DNA from: Numida meleagris
Taxonomy: Eukaryota > Chordata > Aves > Galliformes > Numididae
Assembly (NCBI RefSeq): GCF_002078875.1
Contig: NC_034409.1
Location: 12,714,434 to 12,778,433, forward strand
Length of the DNA: 64,000 nt
Direction: 5' to 3'
Shown: positions 34,070 to 49,200 of the stretch, one piece after another
Numbering within the stretch: the first letter of the stretch is position 1
Layout of the letters: the number at the start of each line of letters is the position of its first letter
The notes under the pieces: model-generated
The model's database searches: none
Told to the model about the DNA's origin: nothing
What the model saw: only the letters and a program-made list of their open reading frames with translations
Made by a program: the position numbers and the translations under genes

Positions 34070-34187
34070 TGAATGACAAGAACTTTTACTATGTTAGAGC
34101 TTTAAAAGGAAAAAAAAGAAGAAAGAAAAGAGAATTCCATCCTCTCCTTCTTACAGCTTTTGACCTGGCAGAAATGCATTTGAAAAG

Positions 34188-34193
34188 ATTAAA
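34188..34193 (+). terminator. PMPCB: Probable polyadenylation signal of PMPCB (ATTAAA)
   Basis: ATTAAA lies 119 bp after the stop and is followed by a GU-rich stretch (tcctgtgtatttgtat, 34212-34227). No AATAAA is present before it on the plus strand after the stop. This places the transcript end at about 34205-34225. Confidence 0.5.
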
Positions 34194-34267
34194 ACTCAAG
34201 CACCAAACACAGTCCTGTGTATTTGTATACTTAAGAAAGGAATGAAAATATGTATAGTATTTGCATT

Positions 34268-34273
34268 TTTATT
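34268..34273 (-). terminator. DNAJC2: Probable polyadenylation signal of DNAJC2 (AATAAA)
   Basis: TTTATT on the plus strand is AATAAA on the minus strand, 26 bp beyond the DNAJC2 stop codon at 34299-34301. It implies a very short 3' UTR that ends close to the opposing PMPCB 3' end. Confidence 0.6.
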
Positions 34274-34298
34274 ATAAAACAAAGATTGTCAGTAAAAG

Positions 34299-37200
34299 TC
34301 ATTTCTTGACTTTAGAAGCATTCAGCACTTGTTCTTGAGCAGCTTTCTTTGCCTTGACCATTTCAACGAGTTCCTGGAGAGTTGGAAGAAAAACAACTTG
34401 TTTAAACGTACAGCTTAGCTATGCAGGCAGCCTGAAACACTCTGCTATCTCTCACCATAGTGAAGAATCTGGACAGTTTAATACTGTAACACAATTAATC
34501 CTAGAAGGAAACCAGTGAATACTGACATGGTGTTGAAGGTCAATGCTCATCTACTTCTCTTGTAGTACAAAAGGAAATACAAAGGGGGCTAGGGATAGGA
34601 CTTCCCAATCTCTAGTAACTTGCTGTCACATTTAAGACAAGTTTCAAGAGGGAGAGTCTTCTTCCCAACTTCCAGCCTCGCTCCTTTCAGTGAAAGAAGA
34701 TCTGGTACTTCCTGCTCTTTGGGGCAGAATTACAAAATGAAATCTCTCCCTAAAGCTCCATCATGTGCTAGCTTGCTGTCAGGTACTGTCTCTGGGAGGG
34801 ATGGCAACAGTAAACACAATAGATTCTAATGAGACCTGGGTTACAAGGCAAGAAAACCTTACCTTATATCGCTTCATGCAGTCTTTTTTTGACCGGCCTG
34901 GGACAGCTGCTGCTATTTTCTCCCATCTCTCAGGAGTATTTACTGGGTAAGTCTTCAACGCTTGTTCTAAAAGTTTTTGTTCTTCTGTAGTCCAAGGGGA
35001 TGAATCTAAAGGCGATCCTGTTTGCAAGTGCAAAAGTGACAAAAAAAATTAGTAACAAACCTTTGAGATAAGCGTAAGAAAATACTGTTAACAAAATCAT
35101 AGTTGATTTTAAATCCTTACAGTACTGGCCAAAGGGCATGTGTGATCTTTAAGTACAGCACAGAGTCTTTGGAAGGTATTAGATACGTAGGTGTTAGATA
35201 ACCACAGCTGTACTGTGAATCACATCCGTAGGGCAGCGATGTGGCTTTTCCTTTTGTAAGTAAAGTAAGGAAAGAGCCCGCTGCAAGACTCTGGAAGCTT
35301 TGATGGGAGGTGTGTGGGCTTTGGCAGGAAACCAAAGCTTAGCTGTAGGATGATCCTACGTGTCAAGGCATCCCCTCAGGCCTACTGTTTCCTGAAAATG
35401 AGGAACAGATGATGTCAAAATCAGATTTTAATCTGTTGCCTCATGAAGAAGCATTTCAAACTGTCGCTGTTAGTTAACCTTGGTTTGTACTACGCGTATG
35501 AGGAATTATCAAATAGATCTAGTAACTGAGCTTGCATTACCTTACTCGCTACTTAAGTTTCTTTGTAAGCAAGTCTTAAGTTACAGATTACTTTCTTATT
35601 AAGATGCACAGAGGAGACAGCTCTGCAAGAGGGGCTCCCTTTTCACCTTTACCTTCAAATCGTTCTGAGGGGGCGGCGCTGTCCATCTGAGGCACCACAC
35701 CGTGTTCCTTTTTAAATTTGTCAAATGCTTTCTTGTTGATATCATCTTTCTGATGAGGGTCTATGAGAAACAGAATAGTTACTGCAACAAAGCAGAAGCC
35801 AGCTATAATAATAAAAATATTGCAGCAGATTTATCTTAAGTTAACAGGCACAGAATAACAAAAAATAAAAGCCGCAGTTCGTGCTTCCTTTACAATAATG
35901 GCAAAGAGGTTGGCAGATAAAAGTATCTTTCAGGGTCCAATACATTTTGCTCCAAGTGTCAAGCCCTCCAACTCCTATCTCACTTCATACCGCTGAAACG
36001 AATACCTCCTCCACACAAACTTAAGCCTGAATCTGCTGCTTCAGTGAGATTGAAAGGGATTGAGTTGTGCAGGGACTGCAGCACAGATCTCCTGCCTTAC
36101 CCAGACTACCTGTGTCACGGGCAGTCACGAACACAAGCACAGCCTCCAGCCTCCTTGTACTGATACATGGTACAGAGAAACAACTTTAACGCTGTTTTTT
36201 TCTATAGTGGCACGTTTTGCGTTTAGTTGAGAACATAATCCAGAGCCTTTTCTTAGCATGCCAGCTCTCTAGGCTCCATTTACTATAAGAGCCACATTAA
36301 TTTAGATGTCTGACTCTAGTGTTGAATCCCATAGGTGGGAGGACAGTTCCTCTCACTCAAAGTACAGAAATAGGGCCTAGACATTTACAGGTGCATCAAG
36401 TTAGATTAAAAGAATCTCAGGGATTCACTCATAAGGTAAAGACTTAATGTGATAGCTGTTAGGATAAAAATACTGAGTCACAGAAAAGCTCCTCTAAGTT
36501 TCCCACCTGAGCTACATTTCTTTTTGGGATATACAGAGCATTTTCTCCCACCAGACACAGTGTGCTGTTCAAAGAAAACGGAGCTGTACAGAAGCATGCA
36601 GACCATCTTAGTACAAGAAGAAGTGAATACAGTTACCAAGCTTCTGGAGGCTCTTTGCTTTATTGATGACATCTTTCGCTGTTCGTTTTATTCCAGTGGT
36701 AGAGTGCAGGTTCATGTAGTTAGCAATAACTTCCCACCTGAAGCAAGGATAGAAAGGGAAAAAGCAGCACATAAGCAACTATATTATCTTCATACAAGCT
36801 ACAATCAAGCCTCTGTACGCAGCAGCACATACACCAACTCCTGAGTTAAATCTGTTAGTACTTAAACACATGCAAACTCTCAGTAACTAACGTAGAAAGT
36901 TTTTAGTCACTAAGTTTCTGTTAAGAATTCAGCCAACTTGTGTGAGGTTCTTGGCTTCTCATACAAAAAAGGTATGGGGGTAGGTGTGGAAGTGCAAAAC
37001 TATATTCCTCAAGACGGCTTGGCTGTTGCTTACCTGACTACCCTGAACAACTCCGATATAACATACTGCACCAGCACTGAAAGGGTGGGGACGTTATTAA
37101 CACTTTTTCCAGTGCCCCTCGAAAGAGGGCCTGAACACCAGGTAAAGGAGATTCAGCAGGACAGGGCTGGAACACCCCAGCCCCAGAACTATCCCTAGTG

Positions 37201-40200
37201 TATCTCAGAAAGTGGAGGGGAAGATGTGCACCTGATCAGACAGGAGGGTCACAGATCTAGGCCTGTGATCTTGATGTTCTTGACTGCTGATATGCAGCAC
37301 AGAAACTAAGACATGGTAGTGATAGGTATGGCACCAAAGAAGTAGGAAGGCTTGGGTTTGTTTGTTTTTTGGTTTAAAGCAAGCATCGAAATCTGGTAAT
37401 ATGGGCTTCAAATCTGTGAATCCTAAGTGAAAGAAGGTATTTCAGTCCTGGGAAAGAACAGGATTTAAGGCACGAGTAAGCTTTCTGTCAGACCCAGCCT
37501 TTCCTTTTTTTCCCAGCTCTCTCCCAAAGAGAGAAGAGGCACTTAATTCTTTCTGTCTGTTTTCCTTTTAACATGTAGAAGAGAAAAAGCATCACATTCA
37601 TTGTGGAGCTACTGCCAGTAGCTTCCACACTTGCATTCCCACCCAGCTGGATCAGTCACTGTTCCAATTTTGTTCTGTGCTTTAATGACGAGCGCCTGTC
37701 ATGAGCCCTATGCAAGCGTGCAGCAGGGCACAACCTCGCTGATGGACTGAGGCCCAAGTTGAGTGTAACAAATAGGGCCAGAAGTAATTCCAGACACACG
37801 TACAACACAGTACTAACAGAAGAGAAACCACAGGCTGTTTAACGGTCAAGGAAAACGAGGAAATTTAGAGAGTCCTACGAACATACTTAAGACTGTCTGA
37901 AAACAAGTTGTATTATGCTTGTTATTTACTTTAAATTATTAGTTAGCTTTTAACACCAAAACTAAGAAGTACCTTGAATTAGTCCCTGCTGGGAAGAGGT
38001 TCACAGCTTTAATTAATAACTGTAAATCATCTTCTGGCCAGTTTTTGCTCCCCCCTCCGCCACCTGTCGTCGACTTCTCTGAACTCTTTGTTGCTTGGCG
38101 CATACGAGCTTCTGCCTCTTCTTTCTCTCGCTTTATTTGTTCATTTATTTCTTCTATCTGAAGGATTGTAAATGAGCATTTGCGTTTTTATTAAATAAAG
38201 AAACATTTTATGTTGCTACAAACCCTCCTCTCTGGAATTGCTTCGAGCCTTGAATTTTGCTTAGTTCCTGTTCTGCACATGATGCATGAAGAAAGAGAGC
38301 TCATCTGCTTCAGCATTATTTCCCTCCATCACGTGTGTAAATTTAGCCATCCCAGACTAGCAGTTACAGGAGAAGTCCCTCCCAAGGTCACTAAGAAACG
38401 TAAGGGTTAAGGCAAGACTTCTGAATATAATGGGAATATCCAGGCTAACATCTGACACCAAGAGACAGATCCACAGAAGGATTAAGAACCTAAACTGGCT
38501 GGTGGGGAGAGTCCAATATCTGAGTACGGTAACTCCCAGACCTTCCATTGTAACTTCTACCTAACCCTGGTAGGTTTCTGGTTAGGCCAGAAATTCTCAA
38601 TTATTATGCTTATAACTCAAGTGAAAGCTTTAATAGGATAGCTAAATTAGCATTAACTGCAACAACACAGACTTTAGCTATTCAGTGCTTACTCAGGCTG
38701 AGGTGGCCATATGTAGTCTGTCTGCAAGCAGAACTGAATTTATCTATCACACATCTTTGTGAACTGTAATCACATCTTGAGACAGCAGTTACATACCATT
38801 CACATATCTACTCCTGAGCAGATAACTGGATGTACAGTACTGTCCTGATGACATTTAAACGCTACGCACTTCACCTGTTGGAAGGGTGCCCACTGTCTCT
38901 TAATTACGTCTTCCTGGCAAAAGGAAAGTTACCTCATAGATAATTTTTATTAAAGCAGAAGTAGAACGGCTTTAAAAAGAGGGAAAGAAAGGTCAGTATC
39001 CTATTTTGGAACACTCTCCTGGAGACTGGGAAATTGGATTAAATCATTACAGAGCAAGAGGGAACTGAATCTTAAGTTTTCAGTTGTCTGATGAGTAAAC
39101 CTATCCGTGGCATGGGGGCAGATGATCTTCTCCACCAGGAAATAAAGTTCACAGATGTGACTCAAAAGCAGATGAGAGAAAGCATTTTATTCTCTCTGCA
39201 AGACATGGGATCAGCCTTGTTACTCCAAATGGATTTGCTTTCCTGGCAAATTTAAGCAGATCCTTGTGGAGCTTCGTGAATCTTGAGCACAAGTGTTTTG
39301 CTTCTCCTGTACTTTGGCATCCAACCCACTGGCCCTTCCATGTGCCTATAGCATGTAAATCCTTTTGTGGACCCAGTCCCAGGTCATGGGCAGTAGAGGC
39401 AGGATTCTTCCTTTGTAACAGAATTGGCTGAGATTGCCCTCATTCCCCTCCTAGGTAATTGCTATTCGTTGTTGGGGAAAACTAAATTCCTCTGCTGTTT
39501 CTGTATAGCATACAAATGCTGGAATTTGAATTCTTTACTAATTAAAAATGCATACACTTTCCTCAGCTGGCACCGGTTACTTCGTCAGCCATGAACTGCA
39601 CTATGTATACTAGAGCAGAAACCAATTCTTCCAGGGGACACTCAAACTCACATCTGTATGTTTAACAGGCACAATTTCACAGCAGCTATGTGCCGTCTTA
39701 CTTAGATTCAGTCCTATACATTTCACAAATAACATTTGTCTGTTAATTTGATTTGACACGCAGCACAATTACCTGTTTTACTACAGCCGCCTTTCCTCCT
39801 TCCCTCGTTGTGGATGTAAGTGCTTCATTCAAGCATTGAAGGCTAAAAATAAATGATTAGTTACAACACATCGCTTGTAGAAAGGTGGATATCAAAATGA
39901 GCAGGAATAGGGAGCAAGAAAACTTACCTTGCTAGCTCAAGACGATCACAAAGCTTTTCCACCTCCTCCATCATTTTAACACAATCTGCCTCATTATCAG
40001 AAAAGTAATTCCAGTTCTGGAAGCAGAAATACATGCTCTGCAAAGTTCTTGAACTTTATTGTCCTGTCCCTTCAGACAAAATCTTAACACACAGCATTCT
40101 TCAGCCACTGCTGTGCTCGGGCCTGTTTGGTCAGCCTTACTCAGAACTGCACGGTAAGTATGCACTGCAGCATTTTGCTGTTAAGCAAACCCACTTTCCA

Positions 40201-43200
40201 TACCCATCTCTGACCATAAGAACAAGTGCATGATAAGGCGTGATCTAAGCAAGCAAAATAATTTCACTCACATAACCTGTATTTCACTATGGTAACACTG
40301 AAGTACCTTGCACGTTGTTCTCAATTTTTGCCTTTCCTTCTTGATTGCTTTTTTCTGTATCTCTTTTTCCTTCTTTGCTACTAATGCTTGTTGTCTAACT
40401 TCTTCTTCCTCTTTTTCTTTTGCTAACCGTGCTGCTTCTAATTCTGCTTGTCTTTGCTGCAATCAAAAAACAAAACAAACAAAAAAAATACACAAAGCAA
40501 AGTCATACTGTTATAAGGTCATTCGATATTAAAATTTGCTGTTTCCATTTTTTTGGAGTACAGCAATATTTCAGCATTGTCTTTGAAGGTGCTTTTTAGT
40601 ACCCTACATTTCCCAAGCCTTTCGTTCCTGATGCTGTTTCCAGAGACATATTTTCCAAGCTGTTAATATTAATCAAGTAGGTAATGTTACCTCAAAGTGT
40701 TTCACACCAAGCGACCGCTCACAGACCATACCCATAAAGCAAGCAGCAATGTCCACTTCATGTGAGAGGAAGGTAGGTCACAGAAGTTAGCGATGGCCTT
40801 TAAGCCAGAGGGAGCGTATGCAATAACTAAACCCAGTTCTATATGGTTTCATTTCAGATCCATGCTCTTTATTTTCATCTCTTTCTCAAAAGGCTGTCAG
40901 CCTCGTACTGCCTGTTATACTGGGATCAAGGACAATGCATCTGTAAAGCCCAATATAACTTTAACAGTAATTTTCTGACACATCTAGAAGCTGGAGCCTT
41001 TAGATCGGGTATAAACGAACCAGACTTTTCCAACAAAATAAACCAAGTAGTTAACTTACTTTTTCTTTTGCCTCTTGTTCTTTTCGTTTTGCTTCTACCT
41101 TTGCCTTCTTCTCTGCTTCTTTCTTTGCCTTTTCTTCCTCCTTAAATTTTTTAATCCTGGGATCACAGCTATATGCATTGTCTGGTAGAGGAAAGGACAC
41201 AACATGTACAAAAGAGAAACAGGCTTTTTCCGCTGTTAGTTAACAAATCACTGTTACAAGAGCAGTTTGTATGCTCACCAACAAGTATCCTAATTCTGTT
41301 CATCTCCTCTTTTTTTCTCAGTGCTCTGGCGGCCCTATTCTGCTTTTCAATCCATCTCCTTTCATCTCGACTGAAAAGGGAGAGCACAGTTAATTCAGCA
41401 CTGATACACTACACAGAGTCTGAAACCATCAGAAATTCAGCAACAAACAGTTTAAGAGTTTCCCCACGCAGATGCTCTTCTGTGAATACTTCAAAAAGAA
41501 ATTTCATGCCCCAAGATCATGTCCCAGGTGCTAGGTGTTTAAACAATCAAACAAACCTTCCGAACACCTGACAAAACAAGCGTCTCACCTGTCATTACAG
41601 GGAATGGCATCATGGACTCCGTTTCCAAAATACAATCCATTTGCTGACCTAACATTAAGCCCGAGCAAAACAACTGAAATGCCAGTATATAGTTTAATTA
41701 AAGGGCAGCAGTATAATTAATGCCAATTATCACCATTTCACAGAAAATAGGCTGTGTCGAGTAAATGTGTGTGTACAGAATTAACTCCTGCCATGAATTA
41801 CTCATCCGTACAATCAAATGCAGACAAATACCCTTCAGAACAAAGGAAACAATCTCCGTAAGAGTAGGGGAGTCAGTAACAGACTGAAGGATTAGAACAG
41901 ATGTGCAAAATAACCTTTGCCAAGAAAGAACAACAAGAATCACGACTATCTGAACAGAAGAACAAGAAGCCAAAACGTGCTTCTCTAAAGTACAGCATGC
42001 TATGAACTGTTGGTCTAAACATTTTTAAAGCAGACATGGAATGACTGGAGTAAGTAGAAAAGAGGGCTATGCAAACAATTCAAGAGCCTTCCAAAAAGAA
42101 GCCTAGAAAATAATTTATCAAAAATACAACTGATACAGAATTGAGGACAGTGCCTTCACAAAACCTTCACAGGAGAACACTGAGTCCAGAAAGAGAAAAA
42201 AAAAATTAAGAGCAGAAAAAGGTGTAAGAGAAACAAAGGTCCAGCTAGAGCCTAAATATGGCACCAGTGTTAGACACAGAGCTGGCTAACTGCTGCAAAG
42301 AACTACAAAACTGGTTTCTGTTCAGACTTGGAAGAGGAGGCTTATATAATTATGGAGATATAAGAGTGACTGAGTGAAAGGTCGCGTCCTGTGAAATACA
42401 GGTTAGACTAAATGATTCAGTGCTTTATTTTAATTTAAATGTTCTGTGTTTATAAGAATAGAATTAGAATGCATTTTCCAACAGCAACATGGTCCAGGTA
42501 ATTCAGCTAATATCTCTATACCAAGAAGAATGTAATTTTTATTAATATCAAGCCATCAGAAATAATTCTTCTATATTCCAGAAAGTGTTGCTTGTCTCAG
42601 CATAGTTTAATACAACGTTGGAAAAAGAAACAACACCTGCTTACTCATCTGCTCTGTTTTGGGTCCAGGTTCAACTTGCATTTGAGGCAGGTTAAGAATA
42701 ACAAGCCTGAACTTAAATGAACACACATGCTTTAAAACTTTTTTTTTTTTTTTTTAAACAAAACAAATTCAAAGTACCTTAGGAACACCCCAAGAACCAT
42801 TCAATCTCACAACTAAAAAAACCAAACAAACACCAAAACAAAAACCAAAAGCCCACGGTCCAGCTCAAGTCCACAGCTGACTCCTGAGCTGGGAGAGCAG
42901 AACCCCATCGCAGCTCGGCTGCTTTTCCTCCTCTGTTTTACAGTCTGATACAGCAAGATGTTCCAGCTTGCCCTTAGTCTCTCACTCTCCTACCACATTT
43001 CTTTTTACTTACATACCATTCTGCTTTTTCTTTTTCTTCTTCATCTAAATACGAAAACTCTCTCCAGGAATCAAAATTATACCTAAATTAAATACAAAAC
43101 CAACAAGAATTAATGAAAAAAAAAATAGAAGAAAACAGCAAAACTATTAGAAATAAACAATGTTCTTCAATATTAGGTTTTTTGGTAGGCACTTACACAG

Positions 43201-46200
43201 TTTTTACAATTTATAAGGTATCATTTATAATTCTACTACACCTACAGTGACTCCACTGTGTTAAGTCAATGCTACTGAAACTATTAATCCCTATCTCTGC
43301 AGGACCACCAACTTCACAGTGCGTTGTCTAAGCTCAGTACAGGCAGTGGAGACGCACCGCAGTGTTAAGAGAGAAATTCATTTAATCTTCATGTAGGCAT
43401 CCATATTTAGCAGATGAGTCAAGCCATAACCTCTACTGACTTTTTCAGACTAGTCAGACCCTCTTTGACTGGGGGAGCTTAAATACCTACTGGACACCTC
43501 CACTGAAAACACAAGAGAAACAAATCCTCCTCCTACTGTGTGAACAGCTCAGTTCACAGCCATTCTGGCCAAGCACTGTCCAAAATTCGTCTGCAACTGT
43601 ACACTTACAATCCAGATGTTTCAGCTAGAATAAATCTAGCATGGTTTGTGGAAGGCACCACACAGCTGTGAAGCAGTTTCATGACCTTACACAGTCAGAA
43701 CAGACCACAGGGCAACAATCTACATACAAACAGGTCTGCAAACCCTTTATATTGCACACTTTGAATGCTGTGAAGAGCAGCTGAGGTCATCGTCTAACTT
43801 ACCAAAATGAATAGAATGCGTCTACCTCTTCAAATGAAGAGTTCACATCCCCAAGTTTAGGAACATTTTTCTTATTCGACCACCTGAAAATAAATTGAAA
43901 CGTTCAGGAAATAATATATATGCAACCTTATTTCATAAAATGGCATGTGTTAAGCACAAATCAAAATGCCAAATCTGAGATTCCCTCCCACCACACAAAT
44001 GGATCATGAGGAAAGAGGAAGAAAACGTGATCGTCTGCTCTAAATATCCTCCAGATTGTGCCTTTTTTGGGGAACTCTCCCAGAAAAGCAACCTCCTGCT
44101 TCCCAACTTTGGCACGCATACAAGGAGATCTGATGGAACACAATCTACAAACACTAGTAACAGGGCCCCACTTCTCCACACACGCTCTCCTGGTAGAGGA
44201 GATGACAGAAAGTGGACAAAAAGTGCTCTGTGAGTAACTCAGCTCTGTGATAGGCTAGAGCAACTTTCCCATGTTTTCTAATGGAGTGTGAGAGAATAAT
44301 ACATGCTGTGCCTCCATTCAGTTTTTTTCTTACAAAGAGGGAACAATTCCATAGGCTCTAGAGTTTGCTGTTCCATGACACAGCATCCATATCCAAACAG
44401 ACAAGGGAACAACTCATCTGACAGCCACAAAACCAGGTCTGAATCTCTGGATTACTTGCTAAGGGACTCAATAAATCTACCTAAAGTAGGCACTAGATCA
44501 TTCAGAATGCATTATAAAGCGCCTCACACAATAAAACACTTCTTCACGTAAATAAACTGAATTTAGACTCATGACAGCCTTTGTATAAAGCTAATTGGCA
44601 AGCATGAATCAAATACAGGAAAAGTCACACACCTTACAAGAGAGAACCACCAAATATGGACAGTTACATCTCTTTCAACCAGCTAAATTGTGAACGTAAC
44701 TATTGTTAATGTCTTACCCTCATGAGAATATCACGGAAAAAGGAATTCTTAGTCAGTAGCATACACACAGTTGGCACAGTAAATTACTTTAAGAGGAGGC
44801 AAAGTGTTATACAAAAAACGTATGTAAGATGGAAGGAACTGAGAACAGTCTTTTCTTTTTTCAGAAAATCTCACGGGTCAAACTCAATGCTACTAGTGTG
44901 GCAGCTGAGATTATTCTGAAAAGAAATCATTGAGAATGCTCTATTTTAATTGTATTATGCTTCTCAACAAATTAACTCAATTCCCAGCATCCCTTAAAAA
45001 TTGCACCTGCTACACACACAACGCCAGAAGAGTTTGCAAATACTCATTCTCCAGAGCAGCAAAAGCAGTAGGACACGGCTTACCTGGCATTTCTTTCAAA
45101 AACTGGTGAAAAAACTTCAAAGAAGTTTTCTTTTGCTTCACTCTTGGAAGGTACAGAGTTATCAAAAGTAGGATCTATGCTGTTGAATGCTCGTCGTTTC
45201 ACAGGGTCAGACAGTATTTCATAAGCTGAAAAAAGTTACCAGACATCAAACGTGAGACTGAAATGAGTTCTCCTGACAAAGTGGGAATGCTAACAGAAAA
45301 GGCTCTACATGTTTAAAAAGGTGCACCCAGATTTGTGCTTGATTTATCATTCTGTACAGCCTGAAATTTAATTATTTTGGTCACTTCTCAACTGGTATTG
45401 CTGGCAATTCCTGTTGAGCTAAGTAGGAAGAAAATGTCTATAGAGAACACCACATTTAACTATTAAAATGTATCAAACTAGATTATATTAAAAAAATAGC
45501 AGTCAATTCAGTTCAGTCACTGGTAGCTTGGGCATGACATCTTCAGGCTTTTACCTTGCACCAAATCCCTGCAGATAAATTAACAGAACAGTCTTCTAAG
45601 TCCTGCAGCTGGGGAACAGCACATTACAACTTTATAAGCTGCAAATCACACTCTTGCAGCTCCAGTAAACTCTACATTTTTCCTCCAGGAAGCATGGAAT
45701 TTGTCTGTCAGATCTACAATACTTATTATTTTTCAAAGGAGTCAAATTCATATTGCAGTTATTAGTGGGCTTCTCTGACTGCTTCCCTGGACAGAGAACA
45801 CGGCACCGTGAAGGTCACATCTAGCACGTGATAAGCTGGAGACCTTCATGCTTTCTGGTTCTGTAAACTGAGAATGCAAAGAATGCAAGGAAGCAACAAT
45901 AAACTGCTGCATGCCAATCTTCCCTTGCCCCCTGGGAAAGGGACTTCCTCTGCCAGTACTCGACACGACCTCAGTTATCTTCTGCATTACAAGACACAAG
46001 CTTCAACAACCCTCATACCATTTCCCTAGTGCAACCTGTAGCTGAGTTCAGGAATATGCTGTATCACAAACATCTGCCAGTTTGCAACAACACTCAACAA
46101 ATGGACAAAACGTTCCTTGGGCTAACCAGGCAGCAGCAGAACTTTGCTTTCAATTTTGTACTGCCCAAAGATCTTAATTTCCCTTTGAAGCTAGTTTTCC

Positions 46201-49200
46201 CAACAGTTGAATACAGGCCAGTAAGTAATCAGAACAGGTGGGAAACAGGTTGCCCTACTAATTTTCAGATATTAGGATTTTTTTTTCCTGTTTCAAATTG
46301 AAACAAAGTCACAACTATTTTGATATTTGTTAACATGATCTCAAAAAAGTCTGGTTTCAGTCAATTCATAGAATAGAATCATCTGAGTTGGAAGGGGCTT
46401 TTAAAGGCCATCTAGCCCAACCCCCCTTTGATGAACAGGGACACCTACAGCTAGATCAGGTTGCTCAGAGCTCTGTCCAGTCTGATCTTGAATGTCTCCA
46501 AGGATGGGACACGCATGACCTCTCTGGGCAACCTGTTCTCGTGCTTCATTACCCTTACCGTAAAAAACTTCCACCTTATATCCAGTCTAACTACCCCCTC
46601 TTTTAATTTGAAACCATTTCTCCTTGTCCTATCACAGCAGACCCTGCTCAAGAGTCTGTCCCCTTCTTTGTTATAACTCCAACAACACAATTGTTGTGTT
46701 TATTTTTTGAAAAGTTTTAGTATAACTCCATAGAAGACTGTAAACATCATTATAATTGTCTAACGTAACATTTTCTAACATTTTAATTAGCACTGGAAGA
46801 AGTCACTTAGAAGGATTAGAAGACGCAAATTCCATGTTCCTCCCTCCTCTGTCCTTATTGATTAAAAACATGTGTTTAAAAATAAAAGCAATTCTAGAAG
46901 TATAAGTCTGGTTATACCTAAAATAATCTCTAAGTTTCTGCCATTAGGCAGCAGCAGCATTCTAGGTCACTGCAAGCAGGAATGAAATGTCACTCAGTTC
47001 ACTAGGTCATCTGCGGGCAAAAGCAAGCATCTGAGAAAACTGATATCCCAGATGAAATCAACAGATGCTCTGTTGGCAGAGTAAACGTGTTAGAATTCTG
47101 GCTTTTTCTACTGCTGTTGGTGTCTTGCAGGAATTATTTTACAGCGTTTCATTTATTCTAGGCCTGTGGCAACCTCTAGTGGTTCATGCTTGCATACACT
47201 GTTGTAAGAGCTCACAATAACTATTTTGCTTCATCACCAAGTGGCAGGATGGACAAAGGTTGGTCAGCAGCATTCCCATACTGCTTCCACCCAAAGAGAA
47301 GCTACATTTAGGTGACGGCTTTTGATTAAAGAAGTTTGCCAGAACTGAAGAGAACTTCTTTGGTTTTGTACAGTTCTTTAAAAGTAGCAACAGAGACAAC
47401 TCTAATAAAAGAGGTCAATGACTTACCTTTAGTTATGCACGTAAAATAATCATTATCACCTTCTCCTATTTGCTCCCCTGCAGCTTTTCGCTTGTCTGGA
47501 TGATGTTTCAGAACCATGGCTTTGTCTAGTAAGTAGATGCATAACATTTAGAAATGCTGGGACACAAAACAACTTCAGTTTAGAAACTTTTACTTTCATC
47601 AGCTGAAGAAGCACTGCTTTTCCTCAACTTACTCTAATGTTATGCATAGCAAAATAGTACAGTGACTATAAATGCACATTTAGCTTTAAATAACATAATG
47701 CAGTTTCAGGACCTTAAGTGAGCAAGAATGTACAATTCCCTCTGCAATCAAATTGGAAAAAAAGAAAATAATGTAAATGTAGCTGTTATTTCTAATCAAA
47801 ACCAAAATAGTTCAGATAAAATAAAAATTGCATTCCATTCCTTTATTCAAGTTCTAAACACAGTCCAAGAAATTCTGCCACAAAGTACAGGCACAAGCCT
47901 GTGAAGGCTGCTGCACATGCTCATGGATAATGCTAACCACACACACACATCTTTCTGGTCAAGTTCTCTCCTCAGGCCTTAAATCCTAAGAGGTACTTAA
48001 CACATTCAGAATGTCATCTGAAGTTGCTATCAAAGTTGTCTTAGAGCTCTACAGTCATCGGGAGAGAGAGAGATGCCCCAGTTCTTGCTCAAGAACAATA
48101 GTAAGGCCAGAGGTTGCTCCATGCAGTACTAACACAGGACCCAAAGTGGCACTGCTAAGAACTCCAACATATGGCCATGTACCAACTGCAACATAATTTT
48201 CTGTACAAGTCAGTAATTTACTAAGTGTGCAGTCCTAGCCAGTTCCAAACATAAGGTAATATAACCAAGCTGTAAGTGAAATTTCTATTTATGTGCTCTC
48301 AGTGACCACACAGTTGCTCTCCATCGCTTTGCTGGTAGGTGACAGGCTGGCATATTGCCTTAGCTTGGTCAAGTGAGCCCACAGGGACCCTTCTTCCATC
48401 CACTTGCAAGTAACTTAACCTTCACTGGTGCTTTAACTGAGGACAGCGACTCTGCTCATACAGAGACAGCTTTTTAATGCAACTGTTCGCAAGATCAACT
48501 CACAAAGCTGTCAGCTTATTTCATAAAGACAATGTAACAGTCAACTTAAATCGTCAATAAATATTTGCAGTCAGCTCTTGGTCTTACTGCTTTCTAGAAA
48601 TAAAAGTTCTGAAGCCTGACATGATGTTTCTCGGTATGTAAGTAACACAAAATACCCTTGATCACCTGAGTGCACTTATGAACCTTCACATTTCATGATT
48701 TCAGACACAGGCCCATGATACCATTATGCTGCACACTGCACTTCCAGGTTCTATTGTCTACTTATCTGAAACGCCAAGGGAATGCAACCTCACAGGAACA
48801 CATCCTTAATGGTCTGATAATATCCCCAGCACTCAGCAACAGGAACTTTACACTTTCCACACAACAAGATGACCAAAGAAGAGCAAAACTGAACTTCTCA
48901 GAGGTTTGAGTAACTTTTAGTACAATATTTGAATACATGAAAATTTAAGAGTTCACCACACCGTTCCCATGAAACCCTGAGCCTACCACTCAGGAAGATA
49001 ACAGCGGTATCTATACTTCTTAAACTTTCAGTAGCATTAACATGGCAGTTAACAACTGTAAGGGGGCTTGAAGGTAACAATCTGTTGAAATACACAGGGC
49101 AGGGCCAGTCATATTTCTCTACCTTTCACTGAGCCTGGATGCAGACTCCAAAATGCAGAAATATACAGCTACAGCCTGTGTTGGGATTTGTCTGCTTGTT

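Noticed and set aside
36449..36844. 131-codon plus-strand frame
   Set aside because: It overlaps DNAJC2 exon 14 (36637-36737) antisense; the minus strand encodes the SANT domain there.
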